Shown piece by piece: positions 1-7,033 of a stretch of DNA of 33,061 nt; position 1 is the stretch's first letter; each line of letters opens with the position of its first letter. The notes below the pieces were generated by a model that was not told the origin of the DNA, made no database searches, and saw nothing but the letters and a program-made list of their open reading frames with translations. Location: positions 1 through 33,061 of the forward strand of contig CAYVQZ010000058.1 of the NCBI GenBank assembly GCA_964453435.1. The letters run 5' to 3'. The DNA is from CAYVQZ01 sp964453435 (GTDB lineage: Bacteria; Abyssobacteria; SURF-5). A program made the translations under genes and the position numbers.

Positions 1-197
1 GATTGGCCCTTCCCGGCTCTTCCCAGTGTACAATGAACATTGCCTGAAACGCAAGCAAAGCAAAACGCTCACCCATTCAAGGCCCCCATGGCGAAGGACT
101 AACTATGAAGGGCGAAGGACACGAATAAAAGGATTTCTTTGACCACGAATTACACGAATTAGACGAAGTTCCGAAGAAAAACAGAGGAGTCGCGTCC

Positions 198-293
198 AGG
201 GGCGCACGGCGCAAAAACACTATCCTTTTCTTTTTCAGTCTTTGCAGCTCTCCGTGGCCCTCAGTGTCTCCGTGGTTAAAGGTCGAAAGTCTC
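198..293 (+). repeat. Direct repeat family 1, copy 1
   Basis: This copy is about 95 bp and is repeated 203 bp downstream at 401-496 with only scattered substitutions (for example TATCCTTTTC against TATCGCTTTC, and CCGTGGCCC against CCGTGACCC). The function is unknown. Confidence 0.75.
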
Positions 294-331
294 ACGCCAA
301 GACGCAAAGACGCCAAGGAAAAATCCGTGTT

Positions 332-372
332 CATCAGCCTGCCTGTGCGTTGCACGCAGACAGGCGTCCATC
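332..372. repeat. Hairpin mini-insertion with CATC duplication
   Basis: A palindromic segment (336-368; core TGCGT-TGC-ACGCA with outer GCCTG/CAGGC arms) interrupts the phrase 'gttcatctgcggtt', which is intact at about 1470-1485. The flanks are CATC at 332-335 and CATC at 369-372, as expected for a 4-bp target duplication. No coding capacity is present. Confidence 0.5.
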
Positions 373-400
373 TGCGGTTAAAAATCATTTTTTTGACCAC

Positions 401-496
401 AGGGGCGCACGGCGCAAAAACACTATCGCTTTCCTTCTCAGTCTTTGCAGCTCTCCGTGACCCTCAGTGTCTCCGTGGTTAAAGATCGAAAGCTCC
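401..496 (+). repeat. Direct repeat family 1, copy 2
   Basis: This is the second copy of the segment at 198-293, in the same orientation. It is followed by a T-rich run (about 496-504). The function is unknown. Confidence 0.75.
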
Positions 497-531
497 TTTT
501 TTTTCTCACGCCCAAATTCTTGGATTCCCAA

Positions 532-587
532 CTTTAGACCTTAGACTTTGGACCTTGGACTTTGGACCTTGAACTTTGGACCTTGAA
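532..587. repeat. 14-bp tandem repeat, four units
   Basis: Four head-to-tail 14-mers can be read directly: CTTTAGACCTTAGA, CTTTGGACCTTGGA, CTTTGGACCTTGAA and CTTTGGACCTTGAA. Each unit is itself two near-copies of a 7-mer, so the array may have grown by slippage. Confidence 0.85.
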
Positions 588-768
588 CTCGGATCATCCT
601 TCTCCGTGTATCTCCGCGCCCTCCGTGGTTTACGCATCTTTTCCTTTGCGGGATTCGCGTCTTTGTCCCTCGTCCTTCGCCAGTCATAATTGGCTAAAGG
701 TCAGGAAATCGCACGTGAAACATTGTCCGAAATTGACTCTTGGGGAGCAGGGATAGTAAAATTAGCCG

Positions 769-1095
769 ATGGAGACTGATGAGCAACTTCTTGGCCGGAT
801 ACGCGCCCAGGCACAGAAGAATGAAGTGCGCATTACTCAGCACGCTCATCAGGAGATGGTTGAGGAAGAAATCACGCTCCGTCATGTTTACGAAGCCATA
901 GCTGCGGCACAAATCGTGGAAAATTACCCGGAGCATCGTCGGGGCCCATGCTGCCTGATCGGTGGGTTCACCAGCAGTGGCCGACCACTCCACGTCGTTT
1001 GCACGACCGCGAGGCCTGTGCTCATCATTATTACAGCGTATGAGCCAAAACCGCCAAAGTGGATGACGCCGTTTCAAAGGAGGGAAAATAGATGA
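769..1095 (+). CDS. DUF4258 domain protein, putative toxin of a TA pair
   Basis: This is a 108-residue soluble protein. The N-terminal part has the pattern VRITQHAHQEM (about residues 21-31), followed by a helix and the strand-rich stretch PLHVVCT...VLIIITAY. That is the layout of DUF4258 proteins, which are distantly related to the RelE/MqsR-type RNase fold. Its stop codon overlaps the ATG of the next gene (ATGA at 1092-1095), so the two are translationally coupled. The partner is a YgiT/MqsA-type zinc-finger protein, which suggests a type II toxin-antitoxin pair with the toxin first. Ribosome binding upstream is weak (AGGGA, well spaced). The family call is by recognition; toxin activity is inferred from the pairing. 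Confidence 0.75.
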   Translation: METDEQLLGRIRAQAQKNEVRITQHAHQEMVEEEITLRHVYEAIAAAQIVENYPEHRRGPCCLIGGFTSSGRPLHVVCTTARPVLIIITAYEPKPPKWMTPFQRRENR

Positions 1096-1316
1096 AATGC
1101 GGCATGAAAGGATGTCCGGGTGAATACGAACACCGCCTGGTTGCGCATACTGTCCGCCACAAGGGACAGGTAATTGTCATTGACCATGTCCCCGCTGAAG
1201 TTTGTTCTGTGTGCGGAGATGTTCTCTTCAAACCCGAGACCGTCCAGCGCATTGAAAAACTGCTTGAAACCGGAGGTCATCCCACGACGACTGTTCCTCT
1301 CTACGAGTACGCCTGA
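1092..1316 (+). CDS. YgiT-type zinc finger protein, putative antitoxin
   Basis: This 74-residue protein has two cysteine pairs (C3/C8 and C38/C41, the second as CSVCG), the zinc-binding layout of the N-terminal domain of MqsA/YgiT antitoxins. After the second pair comes a short helix (ETVQRIEKLLE). The usual C-terminal Xre-type DNA-binding domain of MqsA is absent, so this is the short stand-alone form often found next to DUF4258 genes. The start codon overlaps the stop of the DUF4258 gene by 4 nt, and GGAGG at about 1079-1083 provides a binding site. It probably neutralises the upstream protein; autoregulation is uncertain because no HTH is seen. Confidence 0.8.
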   Translation: MKCGMKGCPGEYEHRLVAHTVRHKGQVIVIDHVPAEVCSVCGDVLFKPETVQRIEKLLETGGHPTTTVPLYEYA

Positions 1317-1697
1317 GTCCTGTAGCGAAGCGAACCTTGGTCCTTCTGTCGTTTTTCCCGTGATTAAAAAACATCCGCGGTTCCCAATCTTCGTTCTCGT
1401 CTTTCGTCTGTTGCTTCGCGCCCTTCGCTTTATTCGTCTCATTTGTGTTCCCGGAATCTGCGGCAATCTGTGTTCATCTGCGGTTCCGGCATTTCTGTTG
1501 TTGTTCTCTGCGCCCTCCGAGAGGCGCTGTCGCATATCTTCAGGAAATCTCGGATGCCGTATGATATACTTGCGCCCGTTGGTGTCTGGAGTTGTTGCGG
1601 ATAAGGATTCGGTCCCTGCTGAACGAGACCGGCAAGCGGCTGCGTGATGGAGACAGGGACCATGTGATTCTCGGTTGGATTCCGGAGGTATGCGGAC
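1317..1697. other. Intergenic region with decayed repeat family 1 text
   Basis: These 381 bp separate the TA pair from the acyl-CoA ligase. About 1380-1500 contains pieces of the same repeat wording seen at 150-380, such as the intact 'tgtgttcatctgcggtt'. A TATACT box at 1565-1570 could be a -10 element for the ligase, but no good -35 box lies at the right distance. No gene is supported. Confidence 0.5.
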
Positions 1698-3539
1698 ATG
1701 GGTGACAAGCCGGCGGAGGCCGATTTGCATCGGATTACTTTCAAGGATTATCTGCTGGGTCGATTGAAACTGCTGCCGCGATATCGCTCCATCAAGCGGA
1801 CAATCAAGCACCTGACGGAAATCGAACGGGAGAACCGGGAATCCTGGGGCTCGCTGCTCGAGGAGAATGCCGCGCAATATCCGGACAACATCGCCATCAA
1901 GTCGGAGGAAGCGACGCTCACATATCGCGAGTACAACGAAGCGGTCAACCGGTGCGCCAATTTTCTGATTTCCGAAGGGTTGAAAAAGGGCGACACGGTG
2001 GCGGTATTCCTCGAGACCCGGCCGGAGTTGGTGACCGTTTACAGCGCAAACGCGAAGGTGGGCGCGGTCAACTGTATGATTAACACGAACCTTCGGGGAG
2101 ATTCTCTGCTGCACTGTCTGACGCTGAATCCTGCCGCCGCATTCATCGTGGGCGAAGAGGTTCTGGAGGCTTTCGAGGAGATAGAACATCGTTTGGAACC
2201 GGATGACCGCCGGAAGCTTTATTTTGTGCGGGACCGGGGTCTGCGCTCCGCGCCCGATGGGTTTATCGACCTGAACGAGATGGTCAAGAGCGCGTCGGCG
2301 GAGAATCCGCCCACGACCGCCGATGTCAAGCCGAACGATTCGCTCGCGTATGTTTTCACCTCGGGCACGACGGGCGGCATGCCGAAAGCGGCCGTGAGGA
2401 AACACAAGAGCATGGTGAGTTCCTCCTATTTCGTCGGAAAAGCCGTTATGAATGTGCGGCCCGGCGACACAATCTATGTGCCGCTGCCTTTCTTTCATAC
2501 GAACGCGCTGGCCCTCAGTTGGCCCTGCATGTTCGCGGGCGGGGCGGCGCTGGCGATTCGGCGGAGGTTCAGCGTGACCAGGTTCTGGGACGACGTTCGA
2601 AAATACGATGCGACCATCTTCTGCTACGTCGGCGAGTGTTGCCGGTACCTGATGAATCAGCCTGCCGGGCCGGGCGACCGCGACAATCCGCTGACCACCA
2701 TTATCGGCAACGGGCTTCGGCCGGACATATGGAAAGCGTTCAAGGAACGGTTCGGGATTTCCAGGGTCTATGAGATTTATGGAGCGGCTGAGTCCAACCT
2801 CTTTTTCATCAATCTGCTGAATCTCGATTGCACGGTCGGCACCTGTTTCACTCCGTACGCCATTGTGAAATACGACGTCGATGAGGAGCGGCCGCTCAGG
2901 GACGAGAACGGATTCATGCGGCGTGTCGAAGTGGGCGAGGCGGGGCTGACGCTCGGTGAAATTACGGACCTCAGCCCTTTCGCCGGGTATACGGACAAGG
3001 CCGCAACGGAGGCCAAGATATTCCGCGACGTGTTCGCGAAGGGGGACGCCTGGTTCAACACGGGGGACCTGTTGAGGGACATCGGCTACGGGCACGCGCA
3101 GTTCGTCGACAGACTGGGAGACACGTTCAGGTGGAAGGGCGAGAATGTGTCAACGACCGAGGTGGAGAAGGTCGCCAACGCGTTTCCCCACATCTCGATG
3201 TCGATGGTATACGGAGTCGTGATGCCGGGCGCCGACGGACGCGGCGGCATGGCGGCCATCATTCCGGATGTTCCCGCGGAAGAATTCGACTTCAGGGCTC
3301 TGGCCGAACATTTCCAGCGGGCCCTGCCGCACTATGCCGTCCCGAAGTTCATCCGTTTTCAGAAGGAGTTCGAATATACGCCGACGCATAAGATGAAGAA
3401 GGTCGAGGCGAAACGACAGGGCTACGACCCTCGAGAAGTGAGTGACCCTCTCTTTGCGCTCCTGCCGGGCGAATCCGAGTACAAGCCGCTGACGCAAGAA
3501 CTGTTTGATGAAATTCAGGGAGGCAAATATCAATTCTGA
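1698..3539 (+). CDS. FATP/FadD6-type long-chain acyl-CoA synthetase
   Basis: This 613-residue member of the ANL superfamily activates fatty or other carboxylic acids with ATP to acyl-AMP and then acyl-CoA. The P-loop YVFTSGTTGGMPK lies at 218-230, YEIYGAAESN near 358, an NTGDLL motif near 453 and the hinge and C-terminal domain start FRWKGENVSTTEVE near 481. The long N-terminal part and the TPTHKMKKVEAKRQGYDP-like C-terminus resemble the very-long-chain synthetase/fatty acid transport protein branch. The start is set by GGAGG at 1684-1688, nine bases before the ATG; another ATG at 1690 is out of frame. It converges with the transketolase genes, so it is a separate unit. The exact acyl substrate is unknown. 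Confidence 0.88.
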   Translation: MGDKPAEADLHRITFKDYLLGRLKLLPRYRSIKRTIKHLTEIERENRESWGSLLEENAAQYPDNIAIKSEEATLTYREYNEAVNRCANFLISEGLKKGDTVAVFLETRPELVTVYSANAKVGAVNCMINTNLRGDSLLHCLTLNPAAAFIVGEEVLEAFEEIEHRLEPDDRRKLYFVRDRGLRSAPDGFIDLNEMVKSASAENPPTTADVKPNDSLAYVFTSGTTGGMPKAAVRKHKSMVSSSYFVGKAVMNVRPGDTIYVPLPFFHTNALALSWPCMFAGGAALAIRRRFSVTRFWDDVRKYDATIFCYVGECCRYLMNQPAGPGDRDNPLTTIIGNGLRPDIWKAFKERFGISRVYEIYGAAESNLFFINLLNLDCTVGTCFTPYAIVKYDVDEERPLRDENGFMRRVEVGEAGLTLGEITDLSPFAGYTDKAATEAKIFRDVFAKGDAWFNTGDLLRDIGYGHAQFVDRLGDTFRWKGENVSTTEVEKVANAFPHISMSMVYGVVMPGADGRGGMAAIIPDVPAEEFDFRALAEHFQRALPHYAVPKFIRFQKEFEYTPTHKMKKVEAKRQGYDPREVSDPLFALLPGESEYKPLTQELFDEIQGGKYQF

Positions 3540-3560
3540 CGGAGAATCCGGCGATACCAT

Positions 3561-3626
3561 GAGGCCGCGAGGGTTTCAGGAAGCCGAAAACGGATGGTGA
3601 ACCCCCTGTTGGGGTGAGGCGGCCTC
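3561..3626. terminator. Possible bidirectional termination structure
   Basis: Between two convergent genes, GAGGCCGC (3561-3568) pairs with GCGGCCTC (3619-3626). Inside this lies a smaller hairpin, ACCCC-CTGTT-GGGGT, at 3601-3615. No clear T-run follows on either strand, so intrinsic termination is uncertain. Confidence 0.35.
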
Positions 3627-3663
3627 GGCTGATACTGTTCGAACGGTTCCCGGAGCACTCACC

Positions 3664-4644
3664 TCAGAAAGCGCCCTGATTCCTGAGTTCGGCGATTGCC
3701 TCGCGCATACCGCCCGCGTCGAGCTTGTAGCGATTATAGAGAGCCTCGGGATAGCCGATCTCCGAGTACTCGTCGGGAACGCCGAGTCGCATGAGCTTCA
3801 CTCCGGCTCCCTCTTCGGCAAGCGCTTCCGCCACCGCGCTTCCGAGTCCCCCGATGATGCTGTGTTCTTCCGCCGTGATAATGAACTTCGTTTCCTTTGC
3901 GGCTTTCAGGACTGCGTCTCGGTCGAGCGGCTTGACGGTATGCATATTGACCACGCGCACGCTCAACCCGTCCTTCTCGAGCGTACGGCTGACGTCCACA
4001 GCCGCCGACACCGCCACCCCGCAGCAGATGACCGTGATGTCGGAGCCCTCACGCATCAGCACGGACTTTCCGATCTCGTAGTCGTAGCTTTCGTCTTCAT
4101 ATGCCGGAGGCTCGAGCCCGCGTCCGATCCTCATGTACACCGGCCCCGGCCATTCAACGCACGCTGAAACGGCGCGCGCCGTTTCGATGGCGTCGGCAGG
4201 CACGATGACCGTCATGCTCGCCATCGAGCGCATGATGGCCACGTCCTCGGTGGCGAAGTGCGTCGGGCCGCCCGTGCCCATGCTCAGGCCCGAATGCGTC
4301 GCGACGATTTTCACCGGCAGATCGTTGTACGCGATGTCTGTTCTGACTTGCTCGCACGCTCGCATCGACGCGAACGCCGCAAAGGTGCTGGCGAACGGTA
4401 TCTTGCCCGCGCGGGCAAGGCCTGCCGCCACCCCGAACAGGTTCTGTTCGGCGACGCCCACGTTGAACGAGCGCTCGGGATACGTGTCAAAAAACTCCCG
4501 CGTCTTGTTCGAACGCATCAAGTCGGCGGTCAGGACCACGATATCCTTGTTCGTCTTGCCCATTTCCACAAGGACTTTGCCGTACACCTCCGCCTGGGTA
4601 AGCATGTCGATGGTTTCGATGTTGTATGTGAAGCCCTCAGCCAT
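3664..4644 (-). CDS. Transketolase, C-terminal subunit
   Basis: This 326-residue protein equals the pyrimidine-binding plus C-terminal domains of a split transketolase. The motif NVGVAEQNLFG (about residues 61-71) carries E66, matching the glutamate that activates the ThDP aminopyrimidine ring. The downstream THSGLSMGTGGPTH and AEEHSIIGGLGSA stretches match the family. It needs the N-terminal half, encoded 32 bp upstream, to form the cofactor site. The heterodimer would move two-carbon ketol units between sugar phosphates or a specialised ketose. Being in a block with an aminotransferase and an FAD oxidase suggests a pathway-specific role rather than the housekeeping pentose phosphate enzyme, but that is inference. 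Split transketolases are normal in archaea and many bacteria. Confidence 0.92.
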   Translation of the reverse strand: MAEGFTYNIETIDMLTQAEVYGKVLVEMGKTNKDIVVLTADLMRSNKTREFFDTYPERSFNVGVAEQNLFGVAAGLARAGKIPFASTFAAFASMRACEQVRTDIAYNDLPVKIVATHSGLSMGTGGPTHFATEDVAIMRSMASMTVIVPADAIETARAVSACVEWPGPVYMRIGRGLEPPAYEDESYDYEIGKSVLMREGSDITVICCGVAVSAAVDVSRTLEKDGLSVRVVNMHTVKPLDRDAVLKAAKETKFIITAEEHSIIGGLGSAVAEALAEEGAGVKLMRLGVPDEYSEIGYPEALYNRYKLDAGGMREAIAELRNQGAF

Positions 4645-4676
4645 AGGATGTGTCCTCCACTAATTACCCGGAAACC

Positions 4677-5546
4677 CTACCGATCGGCGACGCTCGCCTC
4701 GATCTCTTTTACCGCCTGTTCCTCGAGGTCGCTGTCGATAGCGCCGTAATGCCACTTCGCATCGTTCGCCATGAAGGATACGCCGTAGCCTTTCACCGTG
4801 TGCGCGACGATAAGCGTCGGAACTTCACTCGATGGCGGCGGCAGTTCTTCGAACACATTCAAGAGTTCCCCCATGTTATGGCCATCGACTTCCAGCACAT
4901 TCCATCGGAACGCCTTGAGTTTTTCCGCCAGCGGCTCGAGCGCCATCAACTGCTCGGTGGGACCGTCCAGCGTGAACTTGTTGCGGTCGACAATCGCCAC
5001 CAGGTTGCCCAGTTTATAGTGGGCCGCGCTCATCACCGCTTCCCACGTGCTGCCCTCCTGGAGCTCGCCGTCGCCCAGCAGGCAATACACGCGCCACCGG
5101 GCATTGTCGAGCCGCGCTCCCAACGCCATGCCGACGGCCACTGAAAGGCCATGACCCAGAGAGCCGGTCGAGTGTTCGATGCCGGGGGTTGACTTCGCGT
5201 TTGTGTGCATGCCGAACGGGCTGTCCAGCTTATTGAACGTCTCGAGTTTTTCCTCGGGGAAAAAGCCCACCTGTGCGAGCACGGCGTCAAGCGTTATGGC
5301 GCCGTGGCCCTTGCTCAGCAGGAAGCGGTCGCGGTCGGGCCATTTCGGATTCGCCGGGTCGATATTGAGCACGTGGTGGTACAAAGCGACCGTCACATCC
5401 ACCATCGAGAGACCGCCGCCGAGGTGGCCGCCCATCGCGATGCGCGTCAACTCCAACACTTTCTTTCGCGTAACGGCGGCCTTGCCGGCCAGGTATTTCT
5501 CCAGTTCGCCGCGGTCGGTGATGTGTTTCGTCGTTGTCTGCGCCAA
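4677..5546 (-). CDS. Transketolase, N-terminal subunit (TTG start)
   Basis: This is the ThDP-diphosphate-binding half of a split transketolase, 289 residues. Visible motifs are GGHLGGGLS (about 39-47), DRFLLSKGHGA (73-83), STPGIEHSTGSLGHGLS (119-135) and the ThDP motif GDGELQEGSTWEA (158-170) followed by VAIVDRNK. I place the start at TTG 5546, nine bases after GGGAGG (5556-5561). An in-frame ATG at 5645 would add 33 residues of Pro/Thr-rich sequence, but it lies inside a dispersed repeat and has no binding site. The C-terminal subunit follows after 32 bp, so the two should be made in equal amounts. Confidence 0.92.
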   Translation of the reverse strand: MAQTTTKHITDRGELEKYLAGKAAVTRKKVLELTRIAMGGHLGGGLSMVDVTVALYHHVLNIDPANPKWPDRDRFLLSKGHGAITLDAVLAQVGFFPEEKLETFNKLDSPFGMHTNAKSTPGIEHSTGSLGHGLSVAVGMALGARLDNARWRVYCLLGDGELQEGSTWEAVMSAAHYKLGNLVAIVDRNKFTLDGPTEQLMALEPLAEKLKAFRWNVLEVDGHNMGELLNVFEELPPPSSEVPTLIVAHTVKGYGVSFMANDAKWHYGAIDSDLEEQAVKEIEASVADR

Positions 5547-5606
5547 CTTTCCGTTCCTCCCTTTTGGAATACCGGTTGTTCTCTCGGTCACGGGCTGCTC
5601 TGGTAC

Positions 5607-5682
5607 GGGTTGCTTCGGGGACAGTGAGTTCGTCCGATAATTCATTTGCGTACGCTTCAGGGACAGTCCGCCACCCTATCCC
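5607..5682 (-). repeat. Dispersed palindromic repeat, copy A
   Basis: This is a shortened copy of the repeat at 25612-25795 and 30003-30247. It shares GTCCGATAATTCAT, GCTTCAGGGACAGTCCGCCA and CTATCCC, and also 'gggttgcttcggggacagt' as in the 30 kb copy (read on the opposite strand). The TAG stop of the aminotransferase gene (5676-5678) lies within the repeat match. Orientation is the same as copy B. Confidence 0.65.
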
Positions 5683-6905
5683 AGTTCCTCCTTCACGCGC
5701 TTGAAAGCGGCGTCGGTGGCGTCGAGCGTCTGCTTGATGTCTTCTTCGGTATGCCCGGCGGAGATGAACCAGTTGTGGAACGGATGGAAGAAGACGCCGC
5801 GCTGGTAGCATTCCTGGCAGAACAGCCGCGAGCGCTCCATACCGTCCCCCTCGGCGAAGCTCATGAAGGGAATGCTTTCCGGCCCCGTATAATTCACTTC
5901 CTGGCGGTGCGCGTCCGCCTGGTCGAGCATACCGTCCTTGAGCATCTCTCCGAGTTCGTACATCTTCCCGATTGCGCCGGTGGCCTGCATCTCATCGAGC
6001 GTCGCGATTGCCGCCGCCATCGGGCCGGCGCTCGAGAAGAACGACCCGGTGAAGAAGACATTCGAGGCGGCTCCCCGCAGGTCTTCTTTGCCGACACATC
6101 CGGCGATCGGATGTCCGTTCCCCATCGCTTTCGAGAAGCAGATCAAGTCGGGTTTCACGCCGAAACTCTCGAGCGAACCGCCCATGTGCATCCTGAAGCC
6201 GGCGCGGACGTCGTCAACGATGAACGCCGCCCCGGTCTCGTCACAGGACTTGCGTATGGCCTCGAGGAAGCCGGTGGCGGGCATTTCGGAGTCATGGAAC
6301 GCCTCGTGCCGGAAGGGCGAGATTATGACGCCCGCGAGGTCGTCCTTGTTCTCTTCAACGAGTTTCAGGAAGCCCTCGGTATCGTTGTATTCGAATGTGA
6401 GCATGTTGACCCGGTCTTCCTCCGTGGTGCCTGGCGGGAACGGGGTGCACCATGCGCCGATGCCGTGGTATGCGCCCTCGACCATGATGATTTTGTTTCT
6501 GCCGGTGTGCGAGCGGGCGACCCGGCATGCGTACGTTGTGACATCCGAGCCGTTTTTGCCGAAGATGGCCCAGTCGGCGATCGGAATCATGCCAACCATT
6601 TTCTCCGCCAGTTCGATTGAGCGCACCGTCGGCAGATTGCACAGGTCTACCTTTTCGTTCTGCGCGCGGACCGCCTCTTCCACCTTCGGATGTTTGTAGC
6701 CGAGCACCATCGGACCGTATGCGCACATATAGTCGATGTACTCGTTGCCGTCGACATCCCAGAAGCGCGCTCCCTCGGCTCGCTCGATGAAACAGGGCGA
6801 GGATCCGAACACCAGGAGCAGCGGGCTCTGGTGGCCGGGTATCCCGCCGGGGATGACTTTCAACGCTCGCTCGTAAAGCTCATTCGATTTGTCAAATTTC
6901 TTCAT
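5676..6905 (-). CDS. Class III aminotransferase, glutamate-1-semialdehyde aminomutase-like
   Basis: This 409-residue PLP enzyme is of fold type I. The PLP lysine is K259 in DLICFSKAMGNGHPIAG, the pyridine-nitrogen aspartate is D231 in FIVDDVRAGFR, and the cofactor-phosphate region FGKNGSDVTTYA lies at about 115-126. The N-terminus (LYERALKVIPGG) and FFTGSFFSSAGP resemble glutamate-1-semialdehyde 2,1-aminomutase and related amino-sugar or omega-aminotransferases. The HemL assignment is doubtful, because the gene sits between DUF362 and split-transketolase genes rather than with haem genes. The start is ATG 6905, behind GGAGGAG with good spacing. The stop codon falls at the edge of a repeat element that separates it from the transketolase pair. 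The donor and acceptor are unknown. Confidence 0.88.
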   Translation of the reverse strand: MKKFDKSNELYERALKVIPGGIPGHQSPLLLVFGSSPCFIERAEGARFWDVDGNEYIDYMCAYGPMVLGYKHPKVEEAVRAQNEKVDLCNLPTVRSIELAEKMVGMIPIADWAIFGKNGSDVTTYACRVARSHTGRNKIIMVEGAYHGIGAWCTPFPPGTTEEDRVNMLTFEYNDTEGFLKLVEENKDDLAGVIISPFRHEAFHDSEMPATGFLEAIRKSCDETGAAFIVDDVRAGFRMHMGGSLESFGVKPDLICFSKAMGNGHPIAGCVGKEDLRGAASNVFFTGSFFSSAGPMAAAIATLDEMQATGAIGKMYELGEMLKDGMLDQADAHRQEVNYTGPESIPFMSFAEGDGMERSRLFCQECYQRGVFFHPFHNWFISAGHTEEDIKQTLDATDAAFKRVKEELG

Positions 6906-6926
6906 CTGTCTCCTCCTTATCCTTCG

Positions 6927-6957
6927 GTTGCCTCTGTTTTGGGAATGCAGAAGCAAC
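6927..6957 (-). promoter_or_regulatory. Hairpin in the aminotransferase leader
   Basis: GTTGCCTCTG (6927-6936) and CAGAAGCAAC (6948-6957) can form a 10-bp stem with one mismatch around an 11-nt loop. It lies about 10 nt upstream of the aminotransferase ribosome binding site, between it and DUF362. It could be a processing or attenuation element; no T-run follows on the minus strand. Confidence 0.3.
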
Positions 6958-7033
6958 TGGTGTTTCCGTCATGATTTGCTCCGTCGGGACCACTGGCGCC
7001 TTCCTCGCTTGCGAACGACCGGACCGACATCCG

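Larger units (their letters stand above)
1..768. repeat. Repeat-rich intergenic region
   Basis: No convincing gene lies here. Two direct copies of a segment of about 95 bp start at 198 and 401. They share the run GCGCACGGCGCAAAAACACT and continue through a stretch ending CTCCGTGGTTAAAG.TCGAAAG. Related wording (forms of 'tgttcatctgcggtt' and 'cgccaagacgcaaagacgcc') lies between and around them and returns at about 1380-1490. A 14-bp tandem repeat sits at 532-587 and a hairpin insertion at about 336-368. Open frames across this stretch translate to low-complexity Arg/Lys-rich peptides and are most likely spurious. The similarity to repeat debris in other environmental bacterial genomes is from memory. 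Confidence 0.7.

Noticed and set aside
77..482. Small open frames in the first 500 bp
   Set aside because: They fall within direct repeats and give repeat-type peptides (SHAKTQRRQ-like), with no ribosome binding sites.
1074..3095. Long minus-strand open frame (673 codons) opposite the FATP-type ligase
   Set aside because: It is antisense to a clear ligase with full motifs. The peptide is Arg/Pro/His-rich, as expected from the complement of GC-biased codons, and shows no family feature.
3664..5546. Sulfo-transketolase (sulfoquinovose) pathway
   Set aside because: A split transketolase is present, but the partner isomerase and sulfoacetaldehyde-processing genes expected for that pathway are not in the window.
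5547..5645. Longer start for the transketolase N-subunit at ATG 5645
   Set aside because: It lies in a dispersed repeat, has no binding site and adds Pro/Thr-rich sequence not typical of the family. TTG 5546 has GGGAGG at the right distance.
5676..6905. Assigning the aminotransferase as HemL (haem synthesis)
   Set aside because: The similarity is to the wider glutamate-1-semialdehyde aminomutase-like group. No haem genes are nearby and the context is different.
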